A stretch of DNA of 64,000 bases from Pseudomonadota bacterium (GCA_023404675.1 JAEYAW010000028.1:1-64000); one strand, 5' to 3'; positions 45,543 to 55,574 are shown, counted from the stretch's first letter. Notes: generated by a model not told the origin, from the sequence alone. A program made the numbers and translations.

Positions 45543-47699
45543 TCAGGCGCTCGCCTTTGCCTCGCGGCGACGGGCGTGAAGGATGAACTCCGTATAGCCG
45601 TTCGGCTGCGCGCGTCCCTTGAAGACCAGATCGCACGCGGCCTTGAAGGCAACGCCGTCGAAGCCCGGCGCCATCGGCTTGTAGAGCGGATCATCCGCGT
45701 TCTGGCGATCCACCACCACTGCCATGCGCTTGAGCGCCTCCATTACCTGCGCCTCGCTGACCACGCCGTGGTGCAGCCAGTTGGCGAGATGCTGGCTGGA
45801 GATGCGTAGCGTGGCGCGGTCTTCCATCAGGCCGACATCGTGGATGTCCGGCACCTTGGAACAGCCGACACCCTGATCGATCCAGCGCACCACGTAGCCG
45901 AGGATGCCCTGACAGTTGTTGTCGATCTCCTGCTTCACATCGTCCGGCGCCCAGTTGGACTGCGACACCGGAATGGTGAGGATGTCCGAGAGTTTCGCGC
46001 GGGGGCGTGACTTCAGTTCGTTCTGGCGCGCCTTCACGTTCACCTGATGATAGTGCAGCGCGTGCAGCGTGGCGGCGGTCGGCGACGGCACCCATGCGGT
46101 GGTCGCGCCCGCCTGCGGGTGGCCGATCTTCTGCGCCAGCATGTCCGCCATCTTGTCCGGCGCGGCCCACATGCCCTTGCCGATCTGCGCATGACCCGGC
46201 AGTCCGTCGATCAGGCCGGTGTCGACGTTCCAGTCCTCGTAGGCCTTGATCCACGGCTGGGCCTTCATGTCGTTCTTGCGGATCATCGGGCCGGCTTCGA
46301 TCGAGGTGTGAATCTCGTCGCCGGTGCGGTCGAGGAAGCCGGTGTTGATGAACACCACGCGCTCCGAGGCGTTCTGGATACAGGCCTTGAGGTTCACCGT
46401 GGTGCGGCGCTCCTCGTCCATGATGCCGACCTTGAGCGTGTTGGCGGGCAGGCCGAGCAGCGTCTCGACGCGGCCGAACAATTCGCATGTCAGCGCCACC
46501 TCGTCCGGCCCATGCATCTTCGGCTTGACGATATAGACCGAGCCGGTGCGGCTGTTCGTGCGCTTCGACAGGCCCTTGATGTCGTGCACGGCCATCAGGC
46601 CGGTGACGGCGGCATCGAGAATGCCTTCCGGAATCTCCTGTCCCTGCGAATCGAGAACCGCATCGGTGAACATGTGGTGGCCGACATTGCGCACCAGCAG
46701 CAGGCTGCGCCCGTGCAGCGTCACCGGCTTGCCGTCGGGGCCCGTGTAAACGCGGTCCTCGTTCATGGTGCGGGTGAGCGTCTTGCCGCCCTTCTCGAAG
46801 TCCGCCGACAGCGTACCCTTCATCAGGCCCAGCGTGTTGCGATAGACCAGAACCTTGTCCTCGGCGTCCACCGCCGCGACGCTGTCCTCCATGTCGAGAA
46901 TGGTCGAGACCGCGGACTCCATGATGACGTCGGCGACGCCGGCCGGATCGTCCTTGCCGATCGCGGACTCGCGATTCACGACGATCTCGACATGCAGGCC
47001 GTTGTTGACCAGCAGCACCACTTTCGGCGCGGCCGCCTCACCCTGATAGCCCGCGAACTGCGAAGGTGTCTTCAGGCCGACACTCTTGCCGCCGAGCGTC
47101 GCCTTAAGCGCGCCGCCCTCGACCGCATAGCCTGTGACGTCGGCGTGGCTGCCTTCGGCCAGCGGCACGGCCTGATCCAGGAACGCCTTTGCCTTCGCGA
47201 TCACCTTGGCGCCCCGCGCCTTGTTGTAGCCCTTCCCTGCTTCGGAGGGATCCTGCGGGATCGCGTCGGTGCCGTAGAACGCATCGTACAGGCTGCCCCA
47301 GCGCGCATTGGCCGCGTTCAGCGCGTAACGTGCATTGGTGAGCGGCACGACGAGCTGCGGCCCGCAGATCTGGCCGATCTCCTCATCCACATTGGAGGTC
47401 GTCACTTCCTTGGTCGCCGGCTCCGGCAGCAGGTAGCCGATCTCCTTCAGGAACGCGGTATAGGCGTCCATGTCGATCGGTTTGCCCTTGCTGGCGAGGT
47501 GCCACGCGTCGATCTTGGCCTGAAGGTCGTCGCGTCTGGCGAGCGCGGCGCGCACCTGCGGCGCGAGATCACGAACGATACCGGCAAAGCCGTTCCAGAA
47601 GTCTTCGGCTGAAATGCCGGTGCCGGGGGCGGCCTCCCCGGCGATAAAATCCGTCAGGACAGGAGCGATCTTCAATCCGTGCGCCGTGGTATCGTTCAT
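45543..47699 (-). CDS. glcB: Malate synthase G
   Basis: 718 residues, the length of the monomeric G isoform (about 720). Condenses glyoxylate with acetyl-CoA to malate in the glyoxylate shunt. Visible: NARYALNAANARWGSLYDAFYGTDAIP near the N-terminus, the active-site MEDSVAAVDAEDK stretch, and GTLSADF/TGLMAVHDIK blocks. ATG 47699 gives the normal start; the frame to 47744 adds 15 unrelated residues. Monocistronic with its own terminator. Confidence 0.97.
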   Translation of the reverse strand: MNDTTAHGLKIAPVLTDFIAGEAAPGTGISAEDFWNGFAGIVRDLAPQVRAALARRDDLQAKIDAWHLASKGKPIDMDAYTAFLKEIGYLLPEPATKEVTTSNVDEEIGQICGPQLVVPLTNARYALNAANARWGSLYDAFYGTDAIPQDPSEAGKGYNKARGAKVIAKAKAFLDQAVPLAEGSHADVTGYAVEGGALKATLGGKSVGLKTPSQFAGYQGEAAAPKVVLLVNNGLHVEIVVNRESAIGKDDPAGVADVIMESAVSTILDMEDSVAAVDAEDKVLVYRNTLGLMKGTLSADFEKGGKTLTRTMNEDRVYTGPDGKPVTLHGRSLLLVRNVGHHMFTDAVLDSQGQEIPEGILDAAVTGLMAVHDIKGLSKRTNSRTGSVYIVKPKMHGPDEVALTCELFGRVETLLGLPANTLKVGIMDEERRTTVNLKACIQNASERVVFINTGFLDRTGDEIHTSIEAGPMIRKNDMKAQPWIKAYEDWNVDTGLIDGLPGHAQIGKGMWAAPDKMADMLAQKIGHPQAGATTAWVPSPTAATLHALHYHQVNVKARQNELKSRPRAKLSDILTIPVSQSNWAPDDVKQEIDNNCQGILGYVVRWIDQGVGCSKVPDIHDVGLMEDRATLRISSQHLANWLHHGVVSEAQVMEALKRMAVVVDRQNADDPLYKPMAPGFDGVAFKAACDLVFKGRAQPNGYTEFILHARRREAKASA

Positions 47700-47855
47700 G
47701 GACAGTCTTTCAGGAATGGAACGTGAATGCGCCAGACCCGCCATGGGGGCGGCCGGGCGCGCGCGGAAAATGGTCCGGCGTTTTAGCAGGGTGCCGGGAA
47801 ACTCGCCACCTGTGATGCAACCGGCCCGGGCTGGCGTCCCGCAACGCGCCGTGCG

Positions 47856-48719
47856 TCAATGCGCGGCCCGGCCGCCCTGCCCGGCCCCGAACCGCTCCAG
47901 CACCAGTTTGATGATGATGGTCATAAAGGCCACCGCCGTCAGCACCAGGGCGGCTGCGAACGCGCCCGGGACATTATAGTCCTGATACAAAAGCTCGATC
48001 TGCAGCGGCAGGGTGGTGGTCTGGCCCCGGATGTTTCCGGAGACGACCGAAACTGCCCCGAATTCACCCATGACGCGCGCGTTGCACAGAATCGCGCCAT
48101 AGACCATCGCCCAGCGGACATTGGGCAGCGTCACCCGCAGGAAAGTGGCAAAGCCCGAGGCTCCCAACGTCACGGCGGCTTCTTCCTCGTCCGTGCCCTG
48201 CACCTGCATCAGCGGGATCAGCTCGCGTGCGACAAAAGGCGCCGTGACGAATATGCTGGCCAGCACGATGGCGGGCAGCGCGAACATCACCTTGATGCCG
48301 AGTTGCTCCAGGATCGGTCCGAACAGCCCCTGCGAACCATAGACGAACAGATAGGCCACGCCCGCGACGATGGGCGATACCGAGTAGGGCAGCTCGATCA
48401 GCGCGATCAGCAGTGTCCGCCCCGGAAACGTGAACTTGGTCACCGCCCACGCGGCCGCGAGACCGAACGCGATGTTGATCGGAACCACGATCAGCGCGGT
48501 GATCACGGTGAGCAGAATCGCATGCAGCGTCCCGGCGTCCGAAAGGTTGCCGAGGAACACGCCCAGACCCGGCCGCAGCGCCGACACCAGAATCAACACC
48601 AGCGGCGCGATCAGAAACAGCGCGGTGATCACGGCAACCACACCCAGCACCACGGCGCGCGTCGTCGGACCGCCGCCCACGGGCGTCACCATCCAGGCTT
48701 GTTGCGGGCGCTGCGCCAT
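47856..48719 (-). CDS. cysW: Sulfate ABC transporter permease CysW
   Basis: 287 residues with six hydrophobic segments and the permease EAA loop around EEAAVTLGASGFATFLRVTLP. Inner membrane permease forming the sulfate/thiosulfate channel with CysT and the CysA ATPase. ATG at 48719 overlaps the cysT stop (ATGA). The FGAVSVVSGNIRG motif is typical of CysW. Confidence 0.95.
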   Translation of the reverse strand: MAQRPQQAWMVTPVGGGPTTRAVVLGVVAVITALFLIAPLVLILVSALRPGLGVFLGNLSDAGTLHAILLTVITALIVVPINIAFGLAAAWAVTKFTFPGRTLLIALIELPYSVSPIVAGVAYLFVYGSQGLFGPILEQLGIKVMFALPAIVLASIFVTAPFVARELIPLMQVQGTDEEEAAVTLGASGFATFLRVTLPNVRWAMVYGAILCNARVMGEFGAVSVVSGNIRGQTTTLPLQIELLYQDYNVPGAFAAALVLTAVAFMTIIIKLVLERFGAGQGGRAAH

Positions 48720-49576
48720 CACTCGTCTCCGCCCCCGATGTAACGCAGGTGCCACGCCTGAATGAGGTTGATGACGATCAGCATGAGGAAGGACAGCGCC
48801 AACATGACGGTGGCGATCGCCGCCGCCGCCTCGTAGTTGTATTCCTCCAGCCGGATATAGGTGAGCAGCGCCACGATCTCGGTGCGCATCGGCTGGTTGC
48901 CCGCGATGAAGATCACCGCGCCGAACTCGCCAAGGCTGCGCGCGAAGGACAGTGAGCAGCCGGCGAGGAATGCGGGGAAAATCGCGGGAAAGATCACCTT
49001 GCGGATGATCTGGAAATCGGACGCGCCGAGCGAACGCCCGGCCTCCTCGACATCGGAGCCGAGATCCTCAAGCACCGGCTGCACGGTGCGCACCACGAAG
49101 GGAATGCTGGTGAACGCCATCGCAATCGCGATGCCGAGCGGCGTATAGGCGACCGGCACTCCGATGGCCATCAGCGGCTCGCCGAACCACCCGTTCTTGG
49201 CGAACAGCGCGGTGAGCGCCAGACCCGCCACCGCCGTCGGCAACGCGAACGGAACATCAACCAGTGCATCCAGCACCCGCTTGCCGGGGAACTGATAGCG
49301 CGCCAGCGCCCAGGCGAGCAGCAGCCCATAGAACGCGTTGAACAGCGTGGCGACGAAGGCCATCGAGATCGTGACCTGCAGCGCCGCCAGCGTGCGCGGC
49401 GAAGTCAGGATCGCGATAAACTGCGTTAGCCCGGCCCCCGACGCCTTCACCAGAAGGGCGGCGAGGGGCAGCAGCACGATCACCCCGAGATAGAACAGGG
49501 TGATGCCGAGCGAGAGACCGAAGCCTGGAATAACGCGATGTCTCACCGGCCGCCTGAACCTGCTGCTGTCGGACAC
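48719..49576 (-). CDS. cysT: Sulfate ABC transporter permease CysT (CysU)
   Basis: About 285 residues: six hydrophobic segments and the EAA loop (EEAGRSLGASDFQIIRKVIFP), with SLGEFGAVIFIAGN typical of CysT. The start is uncertain: a GTG at 49576 gives the usual N-terminus (RHRVIPGFGLSLGITLFYLG), while an ATG at 49684 would add 36 mostly hydrophilic residues. Follows sbp after about 130 bases and overlaps cysW. Confidence 0.92.
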   Translation of the reverse strand: MSDSSRFRRPVRHRVIPGFGLSLGITLFYLGVIVLLPLAALLVKASGAGLTQFIAILTSPRTLAALQVTISMAFVATLFNAFYGLLLAWALARYQFPGKRVLDALVDVPFALPTAVAGLALTALFAKNGWFGEPLMAIGVPVAYTPLGIAIAMAFTSIPFVVRTVQPVLEDLGSDVEEAGRSLGASDFQIIRKVIFPAIFPAFLAGCSLSFARSLGEFGAVIFIAGNQPMRTEIVALLTYIRLEEYNYEAAAAIATVMLALSFLMLIVINLIQAWHLRYIGGGDE

Positions 49577-49702
49577 AACGTCGTCGTCTTGCGACGCGCG
49601 CGCCGGCTGCTCCTCCCTTACCTCATATTCGGCCCATGCGAAATTATCATCAGGGATCGATGTGGAACGAGGGAGTATCCGCACGGCACGCCCGCCCGCA
49701 AC

Positions 49703-50716
49703 TCAGCGCGCGCCGAACAGCTGATCGAGCTTCGCGCCCGGATTGAGATGATCGGCATTGACCTTGCCCCAGCCGCCGAATTCGTCCTCAATCGTGTACA
49801 GCTTCACGCTGGGGAAATTGTCCTTGAACTGCGCCACCACCGCCTTGTCGTGCACGCGATTGTGCAGCCTGGCGAGGATGGTCTGCCCTGCCGGCGAGTA
49901 GAGATATTCCAGATAGGCCGTCGCCAGCGCCCGCGTGCCATGCTTGTCGGCGTACTTGTCCACCACCGTCACGGGGAACTCGGCGAGCAGGCTGGACGGG
50001 GGCACCACCACCTGGAACTTGTCGGCACCCGCGAGATCGCGAATGCCATTGGTCTCGGCCTCGAAGGTGATCAGCACATCGCCGGTCTGACGCTCGACGA
50101 ATGTCGTGGTGGCGGCGCGGCCGCCGGTATCGAACACCGGCACGTTGGCAAACAGCTTTTTGATGAACTCGTCGGCCTTGTCCGCGCCGAGCGTATGCTT
50201 TGCATAGGCGTAAGCGGCAAGATAGGTGTAGCGCGCGTTACCCGAGGTCTTCGGATTCGGGAAGACCACCTTGACGTCAGGACGCACCAGATCGCCCCAG
50301 TCCTTGATGTTCTTCGGGTTGCCCGCGCGCACGAGGAACGCCGGCAGCGAGTAATAGGGCGAAGAATTGTTCGGCAGGCGCGAGGCCCAGTCCGCCGGGA
50401 TCAGCTTGCCCTTGTCGTGCAGCACCTGCACGTCCGTCACCTGATTGAAGGTGACGACATCCGCTTCCAGTCCTTCCAGGATCGAACGCGCCTGCCGCGA
50501 CGATCCGGCATGCGACTGCTTGATGTCGATGTCCTGGCCGGTCTTCTCCTTCCATGCCTTGGTGAAGGCGGCGTTGATCTCGACGTAAAGCTCGCGCGCG
50601 ATGTCGTAGGAGACATTGAGCAGCGAGTTGGCGGTCTGGGCCTGCGCCGGAGCGGAGGCGGCGAGCAATCCGCCGACGGCGAGAGCCGCGATGAGAGCGT
50701 TGAAAGAGCGACGCAC
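49703..50716 (-). CDS. sbp: Periplasmic sulfate-binding protein
   Basis: 337 residues: signal peptide (FNALIAALAVGGLLAASAPAQAQ) and the Sbp/CysP fold with sulfate-contacting blocks LNVSYDIARELY, KQSHAGSSRQAR, FPNPKTSGNARYTYLAAY and TGDVLITFEAE. GTG 50716 is chosen because AGGGAG precedes it at a good distance; the frame extends to 50773. Clear paralogue of the binding protein at 58626-59618. Lies between cysNC and cysT. Confidence 0.95.
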   Translation of the reverse strand: MRRSFNALIAALAVGGLLAASAPAQAQTANSLLNVSYDIARELYVEINAAFTKAWKEKTGQDIDIKQSHAGSSRQARSILEGLEADVVTFNQVTDVQVLHDKGKLIPADWASRLPNNSSPYYSLPAFLVRAGNPKNIKDWGDLVRPDVKVVFPNPKTSGNARYTYLAAYAYAKHTLGADKADEFIKKLFANVPVFDTGGRAATTTFVERQTGDVLITFEAETNGIRDLAGADKFQVVVPPSSLLAEFPVTVVDKYADKHGTRALATAYLEYLYSPAGQTILARLHNRVHDKAVVAQFKDNFPSVKLYTIEDEFGGWGKVNADHLNPGAKLDQLFGAR

Positions 50717-50794
50717 GGTTGAACTCCCTGTCCTTGCAAGACTTGTAGGTCGGTCGCGCGGCATGACGGTCACGGCCGCGTCGGATTCGATCTG

Positions 50795-52714
50795 TCAGAT
50801 GTGGGCGGCAAGCCCCGCGAGCGGCGAGAACAGCACGCCGTCCGCCAGCAGCAGGCTCTCGATATCCTCCACGGCCTGCGCCAGCGGCTGAATGCTGGTG
50901 TCGACGGCAAGCTCGGCCGCAAGCGGCGGCTCGTAGTCCCCCGCGATGCCGGTGAAATTGGCCAGCGTCCCGGCCCGCGCACGGGCGTAATGTCCCTTGG
51001 GGTCGCGGGCCTCGCAGACTTCGGCGGGCGTCGCGATGTGAATCTCACGGAACAGATCGCCAGCGATGGCACGCGCGGCCTCGCGGTCCGCACGCGCTGG
51101 CGAGACCGCCGCGACGATAGCGATCTGGCCGTTGCGGGCGAGATGCGCGGCCACCTCGGCGAGCCGACGGATGTTCTCGCGGCGATCCTGTGGCGAAAAG
51201 CCGAGGTCGCTGTTCAAGCCCGCGCGCAGCGTGTCGCCATCGAGCAGCACCGGCGCGCCGCCGCGTTCGAACAGCCGCCGCTCCAGCGCACGCGCGATGG
51301 TGGACTTGCCCGCACCCGGCAATCCGGTGAGCCACAGCACCGCGCCCCTATGGCCATGACGTGCACTGCGCTCGTCGGCACGGAGCGCGGATTCCACCGG
51401 CACGATATCGCCCGGCGCGGCGCGTTCGCCCGCATCGACGCTGAGCACGAGACCGCCGCCCGCAATGCGGCCGTTCACCTCGATCACCAGGCGGCCGGTG
51501 CGCGGATTGTCCGCGTAAGAATCAGCGGCGATGGGCTGCGCCAGCGACAGATCGATTTCGCCGACATGGTTGCGCGCGATGGCTTGGGTCTCGACGCTGG
51601 CGAGATCGCCGGGATCGACGGCCTTGTCGATGGCGACGACAGTTGCACGACTCTCCTTGGTGCCGAGACGAACAAGAAGCGAAGCGCCTTTGGTCAGCTC
51701 CGCTTCATGCAGCCAGAAAATCCGCGCGCGCAAACGGCGCGTGTCGCGCGGGCCTGCGCCGATATGGGCGATGATATCGCCGCGCTCGACGAACAGCTCC
51801 CGGTCCAGCGTGATGCCGACCGAGCTGCCGGCGAACTGTGGCCCGTTCACCGGGGTATGCGGCCATCCCTCGACACTGCGAATCTGCGCGCGCTTGCCGG
51901 CCGGCATGATGACGATCTCGTCGCCGGCCTGAAGCTGGCCCGCCTCGATGCGGCCCGCGACGATGCGGCGATCGTCGAACTTGTAGATGGCCTGCACCGG
52001 CAGCCGCAGCGGCAATGCGTTCGCCGGACGCGCCGGTTCGAGGCCGTCCAGCGCCTCGACCACGGTCGGACCGTCGTACCAGCCGATGGCAGGCGTGCGT
52101 TGCGTCACGCCATCGCCTTCCCGCGCGGAAATCGGAATGATCGCGGCGGGCGTCACGCCGAGGGGCACGAGATGGTCCGTGATCTCGTCTGCGATGGCAC
52201 GGAAGCGCGCGGCGTCGTAGCCCACGCGGTCCATCTTGTTGACGACGATGGCGACCTGCTTCACGCCGAGCAGGTGCAACAGATAGCCGTGCCGCCGGGT
52301 CTGGTCGCGCACGCCCTCCACCGCGTCGATGATCAGCAGTGCGCCATCGGCCTGCGAGGCGCCGGTGATCATGTTGCGGAGAAACTCCGCATGGCCCGGT
52401 GCGTCGATGAGCACCACATCGCGGTTGTTGGTGCGGAAGCGGATCTGCGTGGTGTCGATGGTGATGCCCTGATCGCGCTCGGTCTGCAGCGCATCGAGCA
52501 GGAACGACCATTCGAACGGCATGCCGCGCCGCGCGCTGACCGCCTTCAGCATCTCCAGCTTGCCATCAGGCAGGCTGCCCGTCTCATGCAGCAGACGGCC
52601 GACCAGCGTGGACTTGCCGTGATCGACATGGCCGACGATGACGATGCGCACCTGCGGCCGCCGCGCGGCCTCGTCCTCGGCAACCGGTTGAAGATTTGCG
52701 ACCGCGACGGTCAT
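50795..52714 (-). CDS. cysN: Bifunctional sulfate adenylyltransferase subunit 1 / APS kinase CysNC
   Basis: 639 residues, a fusion. The N-terminal GTPase (GHVDHGKSTLVGRLL, DAPGHAEF, NKMD) is the CysN subunit that drives ATP sulfurylase; beta-barrel domains follow to about residue 440. From about residue 450 a CysC-type APS kinase begins (WLTGLPGAGKST, LLDGDTLRAGLN, NIRRLAEVA). It works with CysD, 36 bases upstream on the same strand. Confidence 0.95.
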   Translation of the reverse strand: MTVAVANLQPVAEDEAARRPQVRIVIVGHVDHGKSTLVGRLLHETGSLPDGKLEMLKAVSARRGMPFEWSFLLDALQTERDQGITIDTTQIRFRTNNRDVVLIDAPGHAEFLRNMITGASQADGALLIIDAVEGVRDQTRRHGYLLHLLGVKQVAIVVNKMDRVGYDAARFRAIADEITDHLVPLGVTPAAIIPISAREGDGVTQRTPAIGWYDGPTVVEALDGLEPARPANALPLRLPVQAIYKFDDRRIVAGRIEAGQLQAGDEIVIMPAGKRAQIRSVEGWPHTPVNGPQFAGSSVGITLDRELFVERGDIIAHIGAGPRDTRRLRARIFWLHEAELTKGASLLVRLGTKESRATVVAIDKAVDPGDLASVETQAIARNHVGEIDLSLAQPIAADSYADNPRTGRLVIEVNGRIAGGGLVLSVDAGERAAPGDIVPVESALRADERSARHGHRGAVLWLTGLPGAGKSTIARALERRLFERGGAPVLLDGDTLRAGLNSDLGFSPQDRRENIRRLAEVAAHLARNGQIAIVAAVSPARADREAARAIAGDLFREIHIATPAEVCEARDPKGHYARARAGTLANFTGIAGDYEPPLAAELAVDTSIQPLAQAVEDIESLLLADGVLFSPLAGLAAHI

Positions 52715-52750
52715 GACATGTCCTTGCGATGATCTTACAGACAGATGGTT

Positions 52751-53650
52751 TTACAAATATCCCGACGCGCGCAGACGCTCGAAGGCGTCTTCGGTCTCGT
52801 GATCGAGGGCACGGCCGGCGCGCTCGGGCACTTTCGTGTCGCGGAGCTCGCGAAGGATGTCGTCGATGGTCGCGGCATCCGAAGCGACGGGGAAGGTGAT
52901 GTCGGCGTCGCCCAGCGAACGATAACGCTGGCCGTCCTTCGCGAGATAAAGCGGGATGATCGGAATGCCCTCGCGCTTTGTGTAGGCCCAGATATCCGCC
53001 TCGGTCCAGTGCAGGATCGGATGCACGCGCAAATGCGCACCGGGCGGCACGGCCGCGTTGAACTGATCCCAGAACTCCGGCGGCTGATCGCGCACGTCCC
53101 AGCCACCCTCGGTGCCGCGTGGCGAGAACACACGCTCCTTCGCACGGGTCGCCTCCTCGTCGCGGCGGATGCCGGCGATCAGGCCGTCGAAACCGTATTT
53201 GGCCAGCGCGAGCTTCAGCCCCTCGGTCTTGCGCGCGGCAGAGCGCGCCGCCGGCGGCAGGGTCTGGTCGACCGCGTCGATCGGCGGGCAAGGCTCGACG
53301 CGCAGGTCCAGGTTCCATTCGCGGGCATATTCATCGCGGAACGCATACATCTCCGGAAATTTCTTGCCGGTGTCGACATGAAGCGCCGGGAAGGGCACGC
53401 GGCCGAAGAAGGCCTTGCGCGCCAGCCAGATCATGACATTGGAGTCCTTGCCGAGCGACCACAGCAACGCCAGCTTGCGGAGTCGGGCAAATGCCTCGCG
53501 CAGGATATAGATGCTCTGCGCCTCGAGCTGATCGAGATGGTCGTTGTCGATGGTGGCGGGGCGGGCCGGCGCGACGACCTGCCGAACCTCTTGCACGGTG
53601 GAGACCATGGATAACTCACGGACGTTTTCGGGGAGCGAACGGTCTGGCAT
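52751..53650 (-). CDS. cysD: Sulfate adenylyltransferase subunit 2 CysD
   Basis: 299 residues: PP-loop ATP pyrophosphatase fold with LLWSLGKDSNVMIWLARKAF and later AGIRRDEEATRAKER and HPILHWTEADIWAY, all conserved in CysD. It adenylylates sulfate to APS with CysN. The start at 53650 or at 53608 (MVSTVQEV) cannot be decided; neither has a good ribosome binding site. First gene of the minus-strand sulfate cluster. Confidence 0.94.
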   Translation of the reverse strand: MPDRSLPENVRELSMVSTVQEVRQVVAPARPATIDNDHLDQLEAQSIYILREAFARLRKLALLWSLGKDSNVMIWLARKAFFGRVPFPALHVDTGKKFPEMYAFRDEYAREWNLDLRVEPCPPIDAVDQTLPPAARSAARKTEGLKLALAKYGFDGLIAGIRRDEEATRAKERVFSPRGTEGGWDVRDQPPEFWDQFNAAVPPGAHLRVHPILHWTEADIWAYTKREGIPIIPLYLAKDGQRYRSLGDADITFPVASDAATIDDILRELRDTKVPERAGRALDHETEDAFERLRASGYL

Positions 53651-53699
53651 GCGCGATGCATCGATGGATCACGCTGCGAGCCGGGCAAACGGGCTGGAG

Positions 53700-53853
53700 A
53701 ACAAACATCTCTCGTTTGACACTCGGAGAGCAGAAACTTCTAAATCTCCGGCCGGTTGAAGAAGAAATAATTTTCTCTTTACCGTCGGTTGAAGATACAT
53801 ATATAGAAAATAATTCTAGTCAACCCCGCAGTTAGCGGGGCGCGGAGTCATCC
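53700..53853. promoter_or_regulatory. Divergent cysD / cysG promoter region
   Basis: A/T-rich gap in an otherwise G/C-rich region. Two similar boxes face each other: GAAATAATTTTCT (53764-53776) and AGAAAATAATTCT (about 53805-53817), which look like a regulator pair. A hairpin CCCCGC-AGTTA-GCGGGG (53824-53840) lies in the cysG leader, 13 bases before its ATG. The regulator (CysB or other) is not visible. Confidence 0.5.
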
Positions 53854-55266
53854 ATGCGGTTCCTGCCGATCTTCCTCGATCTGCACCACGGCCCGGTCGC
53901 CCTGATCGGAGACGGCGAGCTTGCACAGGCCAAGCTGCGCATTCTTCTCGCCGCGGGCGCGCGCGTGCGCTGGTTCCGGACGGCGAGCGACGCAGAGGCT
54001 GTGGCGGAGAGCCATCCGGCACTCATAGTGACCCGGGACGATCCGCTGACGGCGGATTTATCGGGCGTGGTCGCCATCGTCTGCGCCGGAGCCGGCGAGA
54101 CAGGTCTTGCTATGTCAGGCAGGGCGCGCGCGCTCGGCATTCCGGTCAACGTGATGGACGATCCGTCCCATTCGACCTTCATCTTTCCGGCGGTCGTCGA
54201 TCGCGGCGACGTCATGGTCGCAATCGGCACCGGGGGAGCCTCGCCCGTGGTGGCGCGCCGGGTGCGTGAACGTATCGAGACGGTGCTGCCGCAGCGGATC
54301 GGCGATCTGGCCGGCCTGATCGGCCGCTGGCGCCGCCGCATTCACGATCAGATTTCAAATCCGCTGCTGCGCCGTCGCTTCTGGGAGCACGTGGTCGATG
54401 GCCCGATCGGCGCATCGGTGCTGAACGGACGGGAAAACGAGGCCGAAACCGCGCTCGCATCCATCGCGGATCCTTCGGCCTATGCCGGCGAAGCCAATCC
54501 GGGCTTCGTCACGCTGGTGGGCGCGGGGCCCGGCGATCCGGACCTGCTTACGCTGAAGGCGCTGCGCGCATTGCAGGACGCCGACATTATTTTCTATGAC
54601 GACCTTGTCACGCCCGAAATTCTCGACCGCGCCCGCCGTGATGCGTCGCGCGTGTCGGTCGGCCGCCGGATCGGCAAACCGGGCATCGGACAGGATGCCA
54701 TCAACGCGCTGCTGGTCGAGGCCGCGCGCGAGGGCAAGCGCGCCGTGCGCCTCAAAGGCGGCGATCCCTTCATCTTCGGACGCGGCGGCGAGGAAGTGGA
54801 CGCCTTGCGCGAGGCCGGCGTGCCTTACGCGATCATTCCCGGCATCACCGCCGGGCTCGGCGCGGCCTCGGAAGCCGAACTTCCTCTCACCTTCCGCCGC
54901 AAGGCGCTGCGCATCACCTTCCTGACCGCGCATAAAACCCGCGATGCCGAGGCGGTCGACTGGTCCGCCCTCACCGACGAGAAGATGACCGTGGTCGTCT
55001 ACATGGGCATCACCGCCGCGCCCGCGATCCGAGCGGGCCTGCTCACCGCAGGCCGCTCGCCGGATACGCCCGTCGGCATCTTCGCCCGCGTCACCCGCCC
55101 CGATTCGAAATCGGTCGTCGGCACGCTCGATCATCTGCCCGCGCTGGTGCGCGAGGTTGAGAACGGCCCCGCCATCCTCGTGATCGGCGATGTCGTGTCC
55201 CACTCCGCGCCGTGGCGTGCGCAAATCGCCAACATTCTTCCCAATTATCTGGTAGCCGCCGAATGA
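53854..55266 (+). CDS. cysG: Sirohaem synthase CysG
   Basis: 470 residues with both parts: N-terminal precorrin-2 dehydrogenase/ferrochelatase (FLPIFLDLHHGPVALIGDGE, NVMDDPSHSTFIFPAVVDRGD) and a C-terminal uroporphyrinogen III methyltransferase (LVGAGPGDPDLLTLKALRAL, VRLKGGDPFIFGRGGEE, PGITAGLGAASEAELPLT). It makes the sirohaem needed by CysI. The stop overlaps the DUF2849 start (ATGA). First gene of the plus-strand sulfite operon. Confidence 0.95.
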   Translation: MRFLPIFLDLHHGPVALIGDGELAQAKLRILLAAGARVRWFRTASDAEAVAESHPALIVTRDDPLTADLSGVVAIVCAGAGETGLAMSGRARALGIPVNVMDDPSHSTFIFPAVVDRGDVMVAIGTGGASPVVARRVRERIETVLPQRIGDLAGLIGRWRRRIHDQISNPLLRRRFWEHVVDGPIGASVLNGRENEAETALASIADPSAYAGEANPGFVTLVGAGPGDPDLLTLKALRALQDADIIFYDDLVTPEILDRARRDASRVSVGRRIGKPGIGQDAINALLVEAAREGKRAVRLKGGDPFIFGRGGEEVDALREAGVPYAIIPGITAGLGAASEAELPLTFRRKALRITFLTAHKTRDAEAVDWSALTDEKMTVVVYMGITAAPAIRAGLLTAGRSPDTPVGIFARVTRPDSKSVVGTLDHLPALVREVENGPAILVIGDVVSHSAPWRAQIANILPNYLVAAE

Positions 55267-55574
55267 CGTCCCCGCTGCAACAGAAGATCAAGATCACCGG
55301 CCCGTCCGTTGTCACCGCCAATCGCACCAGCGATGGCGTCGTGATCTACCGGACCACGAACGGCTGGTCCGAAAGCCTGAAAGACGCCGCCGTGTTCGAG
55401 ACGGCGGACGCCGGGCGCGCGCTGCTCGCCGATGCTGTCGCCGACGATATCGGCGCTGTCGGCTCCTACATCGCGCCCGTCATCCGCAAGCCGGACGGCA
55501 CCATCGTTCCCGGCAACCTGCGCGAGCGCATCCGCAATCGCGGCGTGACCATCGAATTGCTCGCGACCGCCTGA
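55263..55574 (+). CDS. DUF2849 protein of the sulfite operon
   Basis: 103 residues of the DUF2849 family (TRSDGVVIYRT-like start, ADAGRALLADAVADDIGAVGSYIAPV), regularly found between cysG and cysI in alphaproteobacteria. It is likely a small partner of sulfite reduction, possibly for electron delivery or assembly; its function is not known. ATG 55263 overlaps cysG. Confidence 0.88.
   Translation: MTSPLQQKIKITGPSVVTANRTSDGVVIYRTTNGWSESLKDAAVFETADAGRALLADAVADDIGAVGSYIAPVIRKPDGTIVPGNLRERIRNRGVTIELLATA

Noticed and set aside
46047..47612. Plus-strand open frame of 521 codons opposite glcB
   Set aside because: Antisense shadow of malate synthase with repetitive Arg/His/Asp composition.
50801..52732. 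Plus-strand open frame of 643 codons opposite cysNC
   Set aside because: Antisense shadow; the minus-strand frame contains all GTPase and APS kinase motifs.
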